Both the position numbers and the translations under genes were made by a program. The notes under the pieces were generated by a model that worked only from the letters and a program-made list of their open reading frames with translations, was not told the origin of the DNA and did no database searches. Positions 23,021 to 31,310 of a stretch of DNA of 64,000 bases are shown here, one piece after another. The stretch covers positions 1-64,000 of the forward strand of contig JAAYBV010000053.1 in assembly GCA_012744475.1 (NCBI GenBank), in the 5' to 3' direction. Positions within the stretch are counted from its first letter, which is position 1, and each line of letters begins with the position of its first letter. The DNA is from Phycisphaerae bacterium. Lineage in GTDB: Bacteria > Planctomycetota > Phycisphaerae > Sedimentisphaerales > Anaerobacaceae.

Positions 23021-24257
23021 CCGGCGAATCCTGTACGTGGACCCCCGAGACGGACAGCGCAAGACTCTCTGGCTTGGGCAATGCTCCGAGCGGGTGGCAC
23101 AGGGAGTCTCGGGCAAGTTCCAGGACCTGTTGAACGCGATAGCCTTGGGAATGCCCGTCGATCCCGACGTGCTCCGTTGGCTCGACAAGCTGTCCGATGA
23201 GTTTCACGGCAAGCTGGCGGACACCGGTCTTGTGCCGCCGCGACAGACGGCCCGCTTGGGCGAGTTCCTAAACGGCTACCGCGACAGCCGGACGGACCTC
23301 AAGTCGCAGACCCGCGTTCACATGGGCCACGCGATCCGCAACTTGATCGACTTCTTCGACGAACAGAAACCCCTGCGGGACGTGAGCGAGCAGGATGCTC
23401 GGGAGTTCCGCAACTACCTCGTCGAGCAGAAGCTTGCCGAAGCGACGATCCGGCGCCGAACGGGGTTGGCTCGCCAGTTCTTCACGGTCGCACGGAAACG
23501 CAAGCTGATTCCGGCGAACCCGTTCAAACAAGATGGCCTTCCGACATCGGTAGGCGGCAACGCCAGCCGGCGGTTCTTCGTTACCCGCGAGATGACCGAG
23601 CAAATCCTCCAGGCATGCCCGGACGCGGAGTGGCGGCTGTTGATCGTCCTGGCCCGCTACGGCGGCCTCAGAACGCCAAGCGAGAGTCTGCGTCTCCGCT
23701 GGCGGGACATCGACATCGAGCGAAAGCGGTTCACGGTGACCAGCCCGAAGACGGAGCACCACGCCGGCCACGAAAGCCGAATCGTGCCGCTGTTCTGGGA
23801 AGTGGCGGAGGCGCTGGACGAGGCGTTCACGACGGCACCGGAGGGAGCCGAGTTCTGCATCACCCGCTATCGGCTCAACAACCTGAACCTCAGAACGCAG
23901 TTCCAGCGGATCATCAAGAGGGCCGGGCTGCAACCCTGGCCCCGGCTGTGGCAAAATCTTCGATCCAGCCGCCAGTCGGAATTGTGCGGGGACTTCCCCG
24001 AGCACGTAGTCTGCTCGTGGCTGGGCAACAGCAAGGCGGTGGCCCGAGAGCACTACCTGCAAGTCCGTGAGAGTGACTTCGAACGGGCCGTCGAGAGAGT
24101 GCGCAGCGCTACACACTCCCTGCACGAACCACCATGTACCACCATGCAGGCCCCCCCCACGGAAGGCCATGAAAACGCGGATTTGGCGCATGACACCCCC
24201 CTGTGCATGACCATGCAAACAGGGGGGATGGGCCGGGTTGGATTCGAACCAACGTAG
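22989..24257 (+). CDS. Tyrosine-family site-specific integrase
   Basis: A 422-residue recombinase starting at GTG (RBS AAGGAG). It has an N-terminal SAM-like core-binding domain (about 88-180) and a catalytic domain with 'YGGLRTPSESLRLRW' (R228), 'LWQNLRSSRQSEL' (R325/R328 in place of the usual HxxR) and 'WLGNSKAVAREHYLQV' (nucleophile Y356). The Leu-Arg-Ser-Ser variant is normal in planctomycete integrases. The last nine codons lie in the att core and the tRNA-Tyr gene, so the C-terminus depends on the integration state. It probably integrated the element that carries it. Confidence 0.93.
   Translation: MATVARTKSGSRRILYVDPRDGQRKTLWLGQCSERVAQGVSGKFQDLLNAIALGMPVDPDVLRWLDKLSDEFHGKLADTGLVPPRQTARLGEFLNGYRDSRTDLKSQTRVHMGHAIRNLIDFFDEQKPLRDVSEQDAREFRNYLVEQKLAEATIRRRTGLARQFFTVARKRKLIPANPFKQDGLPTSVGGNASRRFFVTREMTEQILQACPDAEWRLLIVLARYGGLRTPSESLRLRWRDIDIERKRFTVTSPKTEHHAGHESRIVPLFWEVAEALDEAFTTAPEGAEFCITRYRLNNLNLRTQFQRIIKRAGLQPWPRLWQNLRSSRQSELCGDFPEHVVCSWLGNSKAVAREHYLQVRESDFERAVERVRSATHSLHEPPCTTMQAPPTEGHENADLAHDTPLCMTMQTGGMGRVGFEPT
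24228..24249. repeat. attR: 22-bp direct repeat inside tRNA-Tyr
   Basis: Identical to 2741-2762. It spans the 3' end of the intact tRNA-Tyr gene and the end of the integrase frame. Integration at a tRNA 3' end, with the gene restored by the element's own copy, is the standard behaviour of this integrase class. Confidence 0.93.
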
Positions 24258-24311
24258 GCTCACGCCAACGGGTTTACAGCCCGTTCCCTTTAGCCACTCG
24301 GGCACCGACCC
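24229..24311 (-). tRNA. tRNA-Tyr (GUA anticodon)
   Basis: On the minus strand this 83-nt gene has acceptor arms GGGTCGG/CCGGCCC with a G-U pair, a long variable arm as expected for tRNA-Tyr, T-loop GTTCGAATC and anticodon GTA in the loop CTGTAAA. The discriminator is A, and no CCA is encoded. It is intact only because the element supplied the last 22 bp. It serves as the attachment site. Confidence 0.93.
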
Positions 24312-24431
24312 AAACGCTTGTCAACCTCTTAAGTCGCCGAAACCATTATTAGACGAAAAACCGCGTGCCTTGTCAACCTCTGGCTGGCGATTTTCTTCGT
24401 CCAGCCAAGCGTCCGGCTGGTTTCGCGAGAC

Positions 24432-25841
24432 CTATGCCATGGGAAAGTAGTCCCTGGCGTTGTTGTAGCAGATATCCTCCACCATCTTCCCGAGCAAGCC
24501 CATGTCGTCGGGCAGCAGGCCGGCCTCGACGTCGCTGCCGAGCAGATTGCACAGGGTCCGTCTGAAGTACTCGTGCCGTGGATAGGACAAGAAGCTCCGC
24601 GAATCGGTCAGCATGCCGACGAAGCGGCTCAGCAGGCCCATGTTGGCCAGCGTCCGCATCTGGCACTCCATCCCGTCCTTCTGGTCGAGGAACCACCAGC
24701 CGGAGCCCCACTGCATCTTGCCAGGGGTCGAACCGTCCTGGAAGTTGCCGATCATCGTCGCCAGCAGAGCGTTGTCGCGAGGATTGAGGTTGTAGAGAAT
24801 CGTCTTGGGCAGCTTCCCTCGGCTGTCCAGACGGTCCAGGAATCTGGCCAGCGGCCCGGCGATTTCGAAATCCCCGATCGAGTCGCATCCGATGTCCGGC
24901 CCGAGTCTCCGGTACAGGCGGGTGCAGTTGTTCCGCAGCGCGCCGAGATGAAGCTGCTGAACCCAGCCGCGTTCGGCGTCCATCGAGCCGAATTCCATCA
25001 TCATCGCCGACTTGAACTGGAGCTTTTCGTGCGTGGTCAACTCCTCGCCCGCACGGATCTTGCCGAAGATAACACGGACCTCGTGCTCGGTGTAATCCTC
25101 CGCATACGCGGTCTCCAGGCCGTGATCGGAGAGCCGACAGCCGTGCTCGTGGAAGTATGTGTGCCGCTCCGACAGCGCATCGAGATAGCCGTCGAAGCTG
25201 GTGATGTCCATGTCGCACAGCGAGCCCAGTTTGTCGATGAAGACGTTCAGCATCTCGAGATCTTCCACGGCCATCGCCGAATCGGGCCGCCAGGCGGCAT
25301 GCACCTTGATCTCGAAGCCGTCTTCGCGGATCTTGCGATGGTGTTCGAGAGAGTCGAGCGGCCCTTCCGTGGTGCAGACCAGCCTGACGTTCATCTTGCG
25401 CAGGATGTTGCGGACGCTGAACTCAGAGCTGCGCAGCATCTCGCTGCACTCGTGGTAGATGTCCCTGGCGGTCTGAGGGTTCAGCAGTCGCCCTGTGATC
25501 CCGAATGGCTCGCGCAGCTCCAGATGGGTCCAGTGGTACAGCGGATTGCCGAGACAGAAGGGCACGGTCGCGGCCCACTTCTCGAACTTTTCGTAATCGC
25601 CGGCGTTGCCGGTGACGTACTTCTCCACAACGCCGTTGGTCCGCATGGCCCGCCACTTGTAATGGTCCCCATGGAGCCAGGCCTGGGTCAGATTCTCGAA
25701 CCGGTGGTCGGCGGCGATCTGGTGGGCGGGAAGGTGGCAGTGGTAGTCGTAGATCGGCATCTGGGCGGCGTGGTCGTGATACAGACGCCGGGCCGTCCTG
25801 GTCTGAAGCAGAAAATCCTCGGTCAAGAAGTGGCTGGTCAT
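24432..25841 (-). CDS. uxaC: Glucuronate isomerase
   Basis: A 469-residue enzyme that interconverts D-glucuronate and D-fructuronate (also galacturonate and tagaturonate), the first step of hexuronate breakdown in the cytoplasm. It has the amidohydrolase-like metal motif 'YDYHCHLPAHQIAADH' near the N-terminus, and conserved blocks 'FDGYLDALSERHTYFHEHGC' and 'GSGWWFLDQKDGMECQM'. Length matches the family (about 470). The ATG at 25841 is preferred; a TTG 12 bp upstream is unlikely. It lies beside the element and just upstream of other sugar genes on the same strand. Confidence 0.95.
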   Translation of the reverse strand: MTSHFLTEDFLLQTRTARRLYHDHAAQMPIYDYHCHLPAHQIAADHRFENLTQAWLHGDHYKWRAMRTNGVVEKYVTGNAGDYEKFEKWAATVPFCLGNPLYHWTHLELREPFGITGRLLNPQTARDIYHECSEMLRSSEFSVRNILRKMNVRLVCTTEGPLDSLEHHRKIREDGFEIKVHAAWRPDSAMAVEDLEMLNVFIDKLGSLCDMDITSFDGYLDALSERHTYFHEHGCRLSDHGLETAYAEDYTEHEVRVIFGKIRAGEELTTHEKLQFKSAMMMEFGSMDAERGWVQQLHLGALRNNCTRLYRRLGPDIGCDSIGDFEIAGPLARFLDRLDSRGKLPKTILYNLNPRDNALLATMIGNFQDGSTPGKMQWGSGWWFLDQKDGMECQMRTLANMGLLSRFVGMLTDSRSFLSYPRHEYFRRTLCNLLGSDVEAGLLPDDMGLLGKMVEDICYNNARDYFPMA

Positions 25842-25886
25842 AGCAGGTTCCAAAGATGAGAAAGAAAGACAGAGGGTGTTCGGCGT

Positions 25887-26120
25887 CTACGTGTCGTCGT
25901 CTTGGTCGCCTCGGGCCTGCCGCTTGGCCACGGGCTTCTTAAAGGCGGCCATCTGCTTGGCCCAGTCGGACACCTCGCTCTGCGTCTTCTTGAATTGCTC
26001 GGAGCGCGGCTTCGGCAGCTTCTTTTCCTCCTGACGCATCTTGTACTCGTGGATGCCGTAGACGATCCACCCGCCCGCCACGACGATGACTCCGACGATC
26101 ATGACGATCTTGAACCACAT
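25887..26120 (-). CDS. Small single-pass membrane protein
   Basis: A 77-residue protein with one hydrophobic helix (WFKIVMIVGVIVVAGGWIVY) followed by a charged tail rich in Lys and Gln. The ATG at 26120 was chosen because upstream residues look non-coding. It is of unknown function and sits between the uronate isomerase and the FMN reductase genes on the same strand. Confidence 0.6.
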   Translation of the reverse strand: MWFKIVMIVGVIVVAGGWIVYGIHEYKMRQEEKKLPKPRSEQFKKTQSEVSDWAKQMAAFKKPVAKRQARGDQDDDT

Positions 26121-26249
26121 GGCGTCTTCCCTTTTTGTGCACCCGACCTTCTCGATCCCGACGCACGTAGGGATCGGCATCGGGACCCGGCGCCCGACCA
26201 GTCCGAATCGTACCGGAATCCTCTGGCGCGGTCAACCTGCACGGGTGGA

Positions 26250-26804
26250 TCATTTCAGCCGGCGCGTCCAGGCGACCAGCGCCGTCAGAAGGTCGGCGAT
26301 CTTCTCTCTGGTCTTCTCGTCGGTCAGGCGGCCGGCCGAATCGATTTTGTCCTGAGCGGCGGCGACCAGGACTTCCGGCTGGTTCAACGGGTGCATGTTC
26401 AGGAATACGCAGGACTGGCGCAGGTGGTATTGGGCCCGCGCGGTCCCCAGGATTCCGACGGAGGCGCCCATGATCGCGACCGGTTTGTCGGCGAAGGAAT
26501 TGTCGCCATAGGGCCGCGAGGCCCAGTCGATGGCGTTCTTGAGCACGCCGGGCATAGAGAAGTTGTATTCCGGCGTGGCGATCAGCAAGGCGTCGGCCGC
26601 CTTGATCTCGGCTTTGAAATCCTTGACCTTCGCCGGTGGGTTGCTCTCCAGGTCCTCGTTGAAAGGGGGAATCCCTTCGAGATCGAAGACCCGGAGCTCT
26701 GCTCCCTTGGGTGCCAGCTCGCCGGCGGCGCGCAGCAGCGCCTTGTTATACGAACCCTTTCTCAAACTGCCCGCGAACCCGAGAATTCTGACCGTCTGTG
26801 CCAT
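26250..26804 (-). CDS. NADPH-dependent FMN reductase
   Basis: A 184-residue flavodoxin-like reductase. 'ILGFAGSLRKGSYNKALLRA' is the phosphate-binding loop of the FMN_red family, and 'ALLIATPEYNFSMPGVLKNA' plus 'IDWASRPYGDNSFADKPVAI' are the other signature blocks. It reduces FMN, azo dyes, quinones or metal ions with NAD(P)H; the exact substrate cannot be told. The start at 26804 has a GGGAG-type site. The upstream frame extension in 26805-27053 is not coding. Confidence 0.9.
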   Translation of the reverse strand: MAQTVRILGFAGSLRKGSYNKALLRAAGELAPKGAELRVFDLEGIPPFNEDLESNPPAKVKDFKAEIKAADALLIATPEYNFSMPGVLKNAIDWASRPYGDNSFADKPVAIMGASVGILGTARAQYHLRQSCVFLNMHPLNQPEVLVAAAQDKIDSAGRLTDEKTREKIADLLTALVAWTRRLK

Positions 26805-27026
26805 GTCGGTTGCTCCCTGCCCTGCGTTGTGTGATGTGGCCGCACCCACGCGCGTCCATCCTCGTGCACTACGATGTCCGACCGGTCGAGGTTCCAATCG
26901 AGCTGCGGGCGGCGTCGACGTCGCATGCGTTCGTAGTGGTCCGCCGCGGCGGGCTACTTTCGAGCTTGTGTATGCCCCTTCGGCACGCTCAGGGCAAGCT
27001 CTTGCGGGCACACTGAGGACGTCGAC

Positions 27027-27055
27027 GAAAAAGGGTGAGCCACCGGGGCTCACCC
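27027..27055 (-). terminator. Rho-independent terminator of araA
   Basis: On the minus strand a 9-bp stem (GGGTGAGCC/GGCTCACCC) with a 5-nt loop is followed by TTTTT. It lies 39 bp after the araA stop. Confidence 0.8.
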
Positions 27056-27093
27056 TCTCGTGCTGTCGATAGGATCACTCAGTACGAAAGCCT

Positions 27094-28602
27094 CTACAGG
27101 CCCTTGGCGAGCATGTAGTACATCTCGTTCCAGCGAAGCTCTTTCTTGAAATCGTAGATCTTCGTGCCGGCATCGATCTGGACATACTCGATGCCCGCCA
27201 TCTCGGTGAAATCCTGCATGTGCTCGCTGGTCAGGGCCATGCTGAAGCCCGTGTGGTGCGCGCCCCCGGCGAGAATCCAGGCGGCAGCGCCGATCTTGAG
27301 GCTGGGCCTCGGCACCCAGACGACCCGCGCCACCGGCAGCTTGGGCAGGGCGGCGTCCGGCGGGACCACGTCCACCTCGTTGACGATCATGCGGAAACGG
27401 TTGCCCATGTCGACCAGCGAGGCGTTCAGGCCCGGGCCCGTCGGGACGTTGAAGACCAGCCGGCAGGGATCGTCCTTGCCGCCGATGCCGAGCGGGTGCA
27501 CCTCCAGCGAGGGCGTGCCATCGGCGATGGAGGCGCAGACTTCGAGCATGTGCGCGCCGAGGACCTTCGGGCCGGCCGAGTCCAGATGGTAGGTGTAGTC
27601 TTCCATGAAACTGGTGCCGCCGGGAAGACCGGCGGCCATGACCTTCATCGCGCGGACTACAGCGGCGGTCTTCCAGTCGCCCTCGGCGCCGAAGCCGTAG
27701 CCGTCGGCCATCAGACGCTGGACCGCCAGGCCCGGCAGTTGCTTCAGGCCGTGCAGGTCCTCGAAATTCGTGGTGAAGGCCTTGAAATTCCCTTCCTCCA
27801 GGAAGCGGCGCAGGCCGATCTCGATGCGGGCCGCCTCACGCAGTGCTTCTCGTTTCTTGCCGTCCTTGCTGATCGGCTGGGCGAGTTTGTAAGTCGCCTC
27901 GTATTCGGCCGTGAGCTTGTCGATCTCCTTCTCCGTGACGTTGTTCACTCTCGCGACGAGGTCGCCGACGCCGTAACCATACACGGAATATCCGAGCTGC
28001 TTCTGGGCCTCGACCTTGTCGCCTTCGGTGACCGCGACCTCTCGCATGTTGTCGCCGAATCGCACCACCTTGGCTCCCTGGGTGTCGTGCCAGGCGCAGG
28101 CGGCGCGGGCCCATACGCCCAGCTCCGCCTGGACTCCCTTCTCCTGCCAGTGGCCGACGATGACTTTGCGGTTGCGGCGCATCCGCGTGCAGATGAACCC
28201 GAACTCACGACCGCCGTGAGCGCTCTGGTTGAGGTTCATGAAGTCCATATCGATTTGGGCCCAGGGGATGTCCCGGTTGAACTGCGTGTGCAGATGAACG
28301 AAGGGCTTGCTCAGGGCCTTGAGACCGGCGATCCACATCTTCGCCGGCGAGAAGGTATGCATCCACGTGATCAGGCCGATACAGTTGGGCGTGGTGTTGG
28401 CCTTCATGCAGAGATCGTAGATCGCTTCCGGCGTCGTGAGAACCGGCTTGAAAACCACCTTCACCGGCACAAGCTTGGAGCGGGAAAGGGCCTGGGCGAT
28501 CTCTTTGGAGTCTTGCGCGACCTGTTCGAGGGTCTCGGGGCCATAGAGGTGCTGGCTCCCGGTGGCAAACCAGGCTTCCAGTTTCTTGATATCCTCAATC
28601 AT
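27094..28602 (-). CDS. araA: L-arabinose isomerase
   Basis: A 502-residue cytoplasmic enzyme that converts L-arabinose to L-ribulose, the first step of arabinose catabolism. Family blocks visible are '[20 protein letters not shown]' at the start, '[20 protein letters not shown]' and '[19 protein letters not shown]' (metal and substrate region). An RBS GGAG precedes the ATG at 28602; the ATG 12 bp upstream lacks this spacing. Length equals that of E. coli AraA. No araB or araD is seen in the window. Confidence 0.95.
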   Translation of the reverse strand: MIEDIKKLEAWFATGSQHLYGPETLEQVAQDSKEIAQALSRSKLVPVKVVFKPVLTTPEAIYDLCMKANTTPNCIGLITWMHTFSPAKMWIAGLKALSKPFVHLHTQFNRDIPWAQIDMDFMNLNQSAHGGREFGFICTRMRRNRKVIVGHWQEKGVQAELGVWARAACAWHDTQGAKVVRFGDNMREVAVTEGDKVEAQKQLGYSVYGYGVGDLVARVNNVTEKEIDKLTAEYEATYKLAQPISKDGKKREALREAARIEIGLRRFLEEGNFKAFTTNFEDLHGLKQLPGLAVQRLMADGYGFGAEGDWKTAAVVRAMKVMAAGLPGGTSFMEDYTYHLDSAGPKVLGAHMLEVCASIADGTPSLEVHPLGIGGKDDPCRLVFNVPTGPGLNASLVDMGNRFRMIVNEVDVVPPDAALPKLPVARVVWVPRPSLKIGAAAWILAGGAHHTGFSMALTSEHMQDFTEMAGIEYVQIDAGTKIYDFKKELRWNEMYYMLAKGL

Positions 28603-28827
28603 AGGGTTCTCCATCCAAATACCTGTTGTTCAGCCTGTTGTGGAACTCCAATCAGCTTACCACCGGGCCGGTCCCCATGTCCATCGGGAACTGAGGTTTT
28701 GTGAGGGGCAAACCAGGGTGGCTGCGCGGTGTTGAACGTCACCGTCAGGAAATGGTGAATCCTGATTCGGACACTGGCGGTTTCTTCGCGATCGCGGAGG
28801 TCTCAAGTCGCAAAGTGGCGATTCGCC

Positions 28828-28859
28828 GGCAGGGGGCGAACGCTCCTTCGCCCCCTGCC
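28828..28859. repeat. Palindromic repeat, GGCAGGGGGCGAA variant
   Basis: A 32-bp inverted repeat with arms GGCAGGGGGCGAA/TTCGCCCCCTGCC. Its core resembles family A. It ends 10 bp downstream of the gnd stop codon. There is no T-run, so it is not a classical terminator. The rest of 28603-28868 shows no gene. Confidence 0.7.
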
Positions 28860-28868
28860 GCGCGGGCG

Positions 28869-30320
28869 TCAGACGACGTAGGTCGAGGCGGAGGTTTCGC
28901 CGCCGCGGCCGGTCCAGTTCGTGTGGAAGAATTCGCGTCTCGGCTTGTCCACGCGCTCGTACGTGTGCGCGCCGAAGTAGTCGCGCTGCGCCTGGAGCAG
29001 GTTTGCCGGCAGGCGGGCGTGACGGTAGCCATCGAAATAGGCCAGGGCGGTGCTGATGGCCGGGATGGGAATGCCCAGCTCGGCCGCCGTCATCACGACG
29101 CGACGCCAGGAGGCCTGGGCTTTCTGCACGGCCTTCTTGAAGAACGGGTCGAGCAGCAGATTCGTCAGGTTGGGATGGTTGTCGAAGGCTTCCTTGATCT
29201 TGCCGAGGAAGACCGAGCGGATGATGCAGCCGCCGCGCCACATCAGGGCGATGCCGCCGTAGTTGAGGTTCCAGTGATGCTCGGCCGCCGCCGCCCGCAT
29301 CAGTTGATAGCCCTGGGCGTAGCTGACGATCTTCGCGGCATAGAGCGCATGACGCAGGTCCGTGAGGAACGCCGTCTTGTCGCCCTGGAATTTCGTCTTC
29401 GGGCCGGAGAGAATCTTTGAGGCCGCGACGCGTTCATCCTTCAGCGCTGAAAGGCATCGGGCGAACACCGCCTCGGCGATCAGCGTCAGCGGCTGGCCCA
29501 GGTCCAGCGCCTCGACCGCGGTCCATTTGCCCGTGCCTTTCTGCCCGGCGGTGTCGAGGATCAGGTCGATCACCTCGTTGCCGTCCTCATCCTTGTAGGC
29601 CAAAATGTCCCGCGTGATCTCGATCAGGTACGAGTTCAGCTCGCCCTTGTTCCAGGTTGCGAACGCTTTGTGCATCTCCTGGTTCGTCATGCCGAGACCT
29701 TCCTTCATCATCTGATAGGTCTCGCAGATCATCTGCATGTCACCGTATTCGATGCCGTTGTGGACCATCTTGACGAAGTGGCCGGCACCGTTTTCGCCGA
29801 CCCAGTCGCAGCAGGGCTCGCCGTCGTCGGTCTTGGCGCAGATCGATTGGAGGATGGGCTTGACGGTGGGCCAGGCCTTGGGCGATCCGCCGGGCATCAT
29901 GGAGGGCCCCAGCAGAGCGCCTTCCTCGCCGCCGGAGACACCGGTGCCGATATAGAGCTTGCCCTGGCTCTCGACGTGCGCGGTCCGGCGGATCGTGTCG
30001 GGGAAGTGGCTGTTGCCGCCGTCGATGATGATGTCACCCGCCTCCAGGTGCGGCAGCACGTGCTCGATGAACTCATCCACCGGCGAGCCGGCCTTGACCA
30101 TCAGCATCACCTTGCGCGGCTTCTTGAGGTTCGCGGCCAACTCCTCGATCGAGTGGCAGCCGATGATCTTCTTGCCCTTGGCCCGACCGTTGACAAAGTC
30201 GTCCACCTTCGAGACGGTCCGGTTGAAGCAGGCGACCGTGAAGCCCTTGCTCTCCATGTTCAAAATCAGATTCTCGCCCATGACCGCCAGACCGATCACG
30301 CCAATATCCGCTTTCGCCAT
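28869..30320 (-). CDS. gnd: 6-phosphogluconate dehydrogenase, decarboxylating
   Basis: A 483-residue enzyme of the oxidative pentose phosphate pathway, converting 6-phosphogluconate to ribulose 5-phosphate with NADP reduction. The Rossmann motif 'IGVIGLAVMGENLILNMESK', the substrate loop 'GVSGGEEGALLGPSMMPGG' and the signature 'GHFVKMVHNGIEYGDMQMIC' are all present. Length is typical (about 470-485). The start at 30320 has RBS AAAGGAG; the upstream frame extension overlaps tandem repeats and is non-coding. Confidence 0.95.
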   Translation of the reverse strand: MAKADIGVIGLAVMGENLILNMESKGFTVACFNRTVSKVDDFVNGRAKGKKIIGCHSIEELAANLKKPRKVMLMVKAGSPVDEFIEHVLPHLEAGDIIIDGGNSHFPDTIRRTAHVESQGKLYIGTGVSGGEEGALLGPSMMPGGSPKAWPTVKPILQSICAKTDDGEPCCDWVGENGAGHFVKMVHNGIEYGDMQMICETYQMMKEGLGMTNQEMHKAFATWNKGELNSYLIEITRDILAYKDEDGNEVIDLILDTAGQKGTGKWTAVEALDLGQPLTLIAEAVFARCLSALKDERVAASKILSGPKTKFQGDKTAFLTDLRHALYAAKIVSYAQGYQLMRAAAAEHHWNLNYGGIALMWRGGCIIRSVFLGKIKEAFDNHPNLTNLLLDPFFKKAVQKAQASWRRVVMTAAELGIPIPAISTALAYFDGYRHARLPANLLQAQRDYFGAHTYERVDKPRREFFHTNWTGRGGETSASTYVV

Positions 30321-30336
30321 GATGCCGCGCTCCTTT

Positions 30337-30404
30337 CTCGTCGCTCGTATCTCGTCGCTCGTATCCCAGACCCGCGCCTCCCGATGCCGAACCGCATCGG
30401 GAGG
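30337..30404. repeat. Tandem 14-bp repeat followed by hairpin
   Basis: Two perfect copies of CTCGTCGCTCGTAT (30337-30364) are followed by the inverted repeat CCTCCCGATGC/GCATCGGGAGG (30377-30404). They lie in the 330-bp gap 30321-30650 upstream of gnd and of the next plus-strand gene. Similar CCCGATG/CATCGGG hairpins occur within the 44091 and 47361 repeats. The rest of the gap has no gene. Confidence 0.6.
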
Positions 30405-30650
30405 CCAGAGCAACGGGCGAGGCCATTGTCGCGATTTTTCCCCTCCACGCAAGCCAAATCCCGCCCAAGTCGTAGGGCGTAGGCCAGAGACCCTCTGGCG
30501 TGCCCCACGACTAGAGCCGTTTTTCTGTTTTTTTTGTCAGTGTCAGTGATTTGCCTTGACGCCGTCCGATTCACGACGCACTCATTGTATGGTGCTGAAC
30601 GATTTCACGATCATGGTTGAGCTCACTTGGGGAATGCCGTGGAGAGAAGT

Positions 30651-31310
30651 GTGTACAAGATTTACTGTGCTGGTCCCCTTTTCAATCCGAAGGAACGCGA
30701 GGAAATGGGGCAGATTGCGTCGACTCTGGAAAGGGCAGGTTATTCGGTGTTCTTGCCGCAAAGAGACGGGCTGGAGTTTGCCGAGCTATTTCCTTGGTTT
30801 CTGAAGAAGGGCATCTCTGCTCAGGAGGCGCAGAAGATCCTCAATATGGCGATTTTCTCCTTAGACGTTTTTCAAGTCACCGATAGCGAGGGTCTGGTTT
30901 TGAATATGAATGGGCGGGTGCCCGATGAGGGGGCAATGGTGGAAGCCGGGATTGCATGGGCTCACAACAAGGTTGTCGTCATATTCCGAAGCGACAGTAG
31001 GTCCCTGATAGAAGGCAGCTGCAATCCTTTGGTTCTGGGGCTCTCAGATTTCTCCTGCATCGACAATTATGATGGCATTCCAGGTGCATTCGAGACGAAG
31101 TTCGCCATCATGGCAGAGCGTGCTCTGCTGGCACACGATCATGGTTTCGAGGCTGCGACCAAAAGCGGAAAAGAGATTAGCACTTATCTGGCGTCCCAAA
31201 GGTCACAGGGTGATATCGCCAAGCTACTGATTGATCTCTTCAAGGAGAGGATATGTCAGGCTTCAGAAGATCTGAAAGGGAGTTGTTCCCAGGCAAACAC
31301 GCCACCATAG
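30651..31310 (+). CDS. Nucleoside 2-deoxyribosyltransferase family protein
   Basis: A 219-residue protein. 'YKIYCAGPLFNPKEREEM' at the start and 'NMNGRVPDEGAMVEAGIAWA' (a DEG...E arrangement with the catalytic Glu of the family) match nucleoside 2-deoxyribosyltransferases, which cleave or transfer the base of deoxynucleosides. The GTG at 30651 with GGAG 6 bp upstream gives the expected start MYKIYCAG; other GTG/TTG starts are possible. It overlaps the dGTPase gene by 58 bp. GC content looks lower than that of the neighbours, which suggests transfer. Confidence 0.8.
   Translation: MYKIYCAGPLFNPKEREEMGQIASTLERAGYSVFLPQRDGLEFAELFPWFLKKGISAQEAQKILNMAIFSLDVFQVTDSEGLVLNMNGRVPDEGAMVEAGIAWAHNKVVVIFRSDSRSLIEGSCNPLVLGLSDFSCIDNYDGIPGAFETKFAIMAERALLAHDHGFEAATKSGKEISTYLASQRSQGDIAKLLIDLFKERICQASEDLKGSCSQANTPP

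Noticed and set aside
24573-25859. 428-codon plus-strand frame opposite uxaC
   Set aside because: Antisense of a gene with clear glucuronate isomerase motifs; no domain is visible in the antisense product.
30337-30364. CRISPR-like repeats
   Set aside because: Only two adjacent 14-bp copies without spacers; no array or cas gene occurs in the window.
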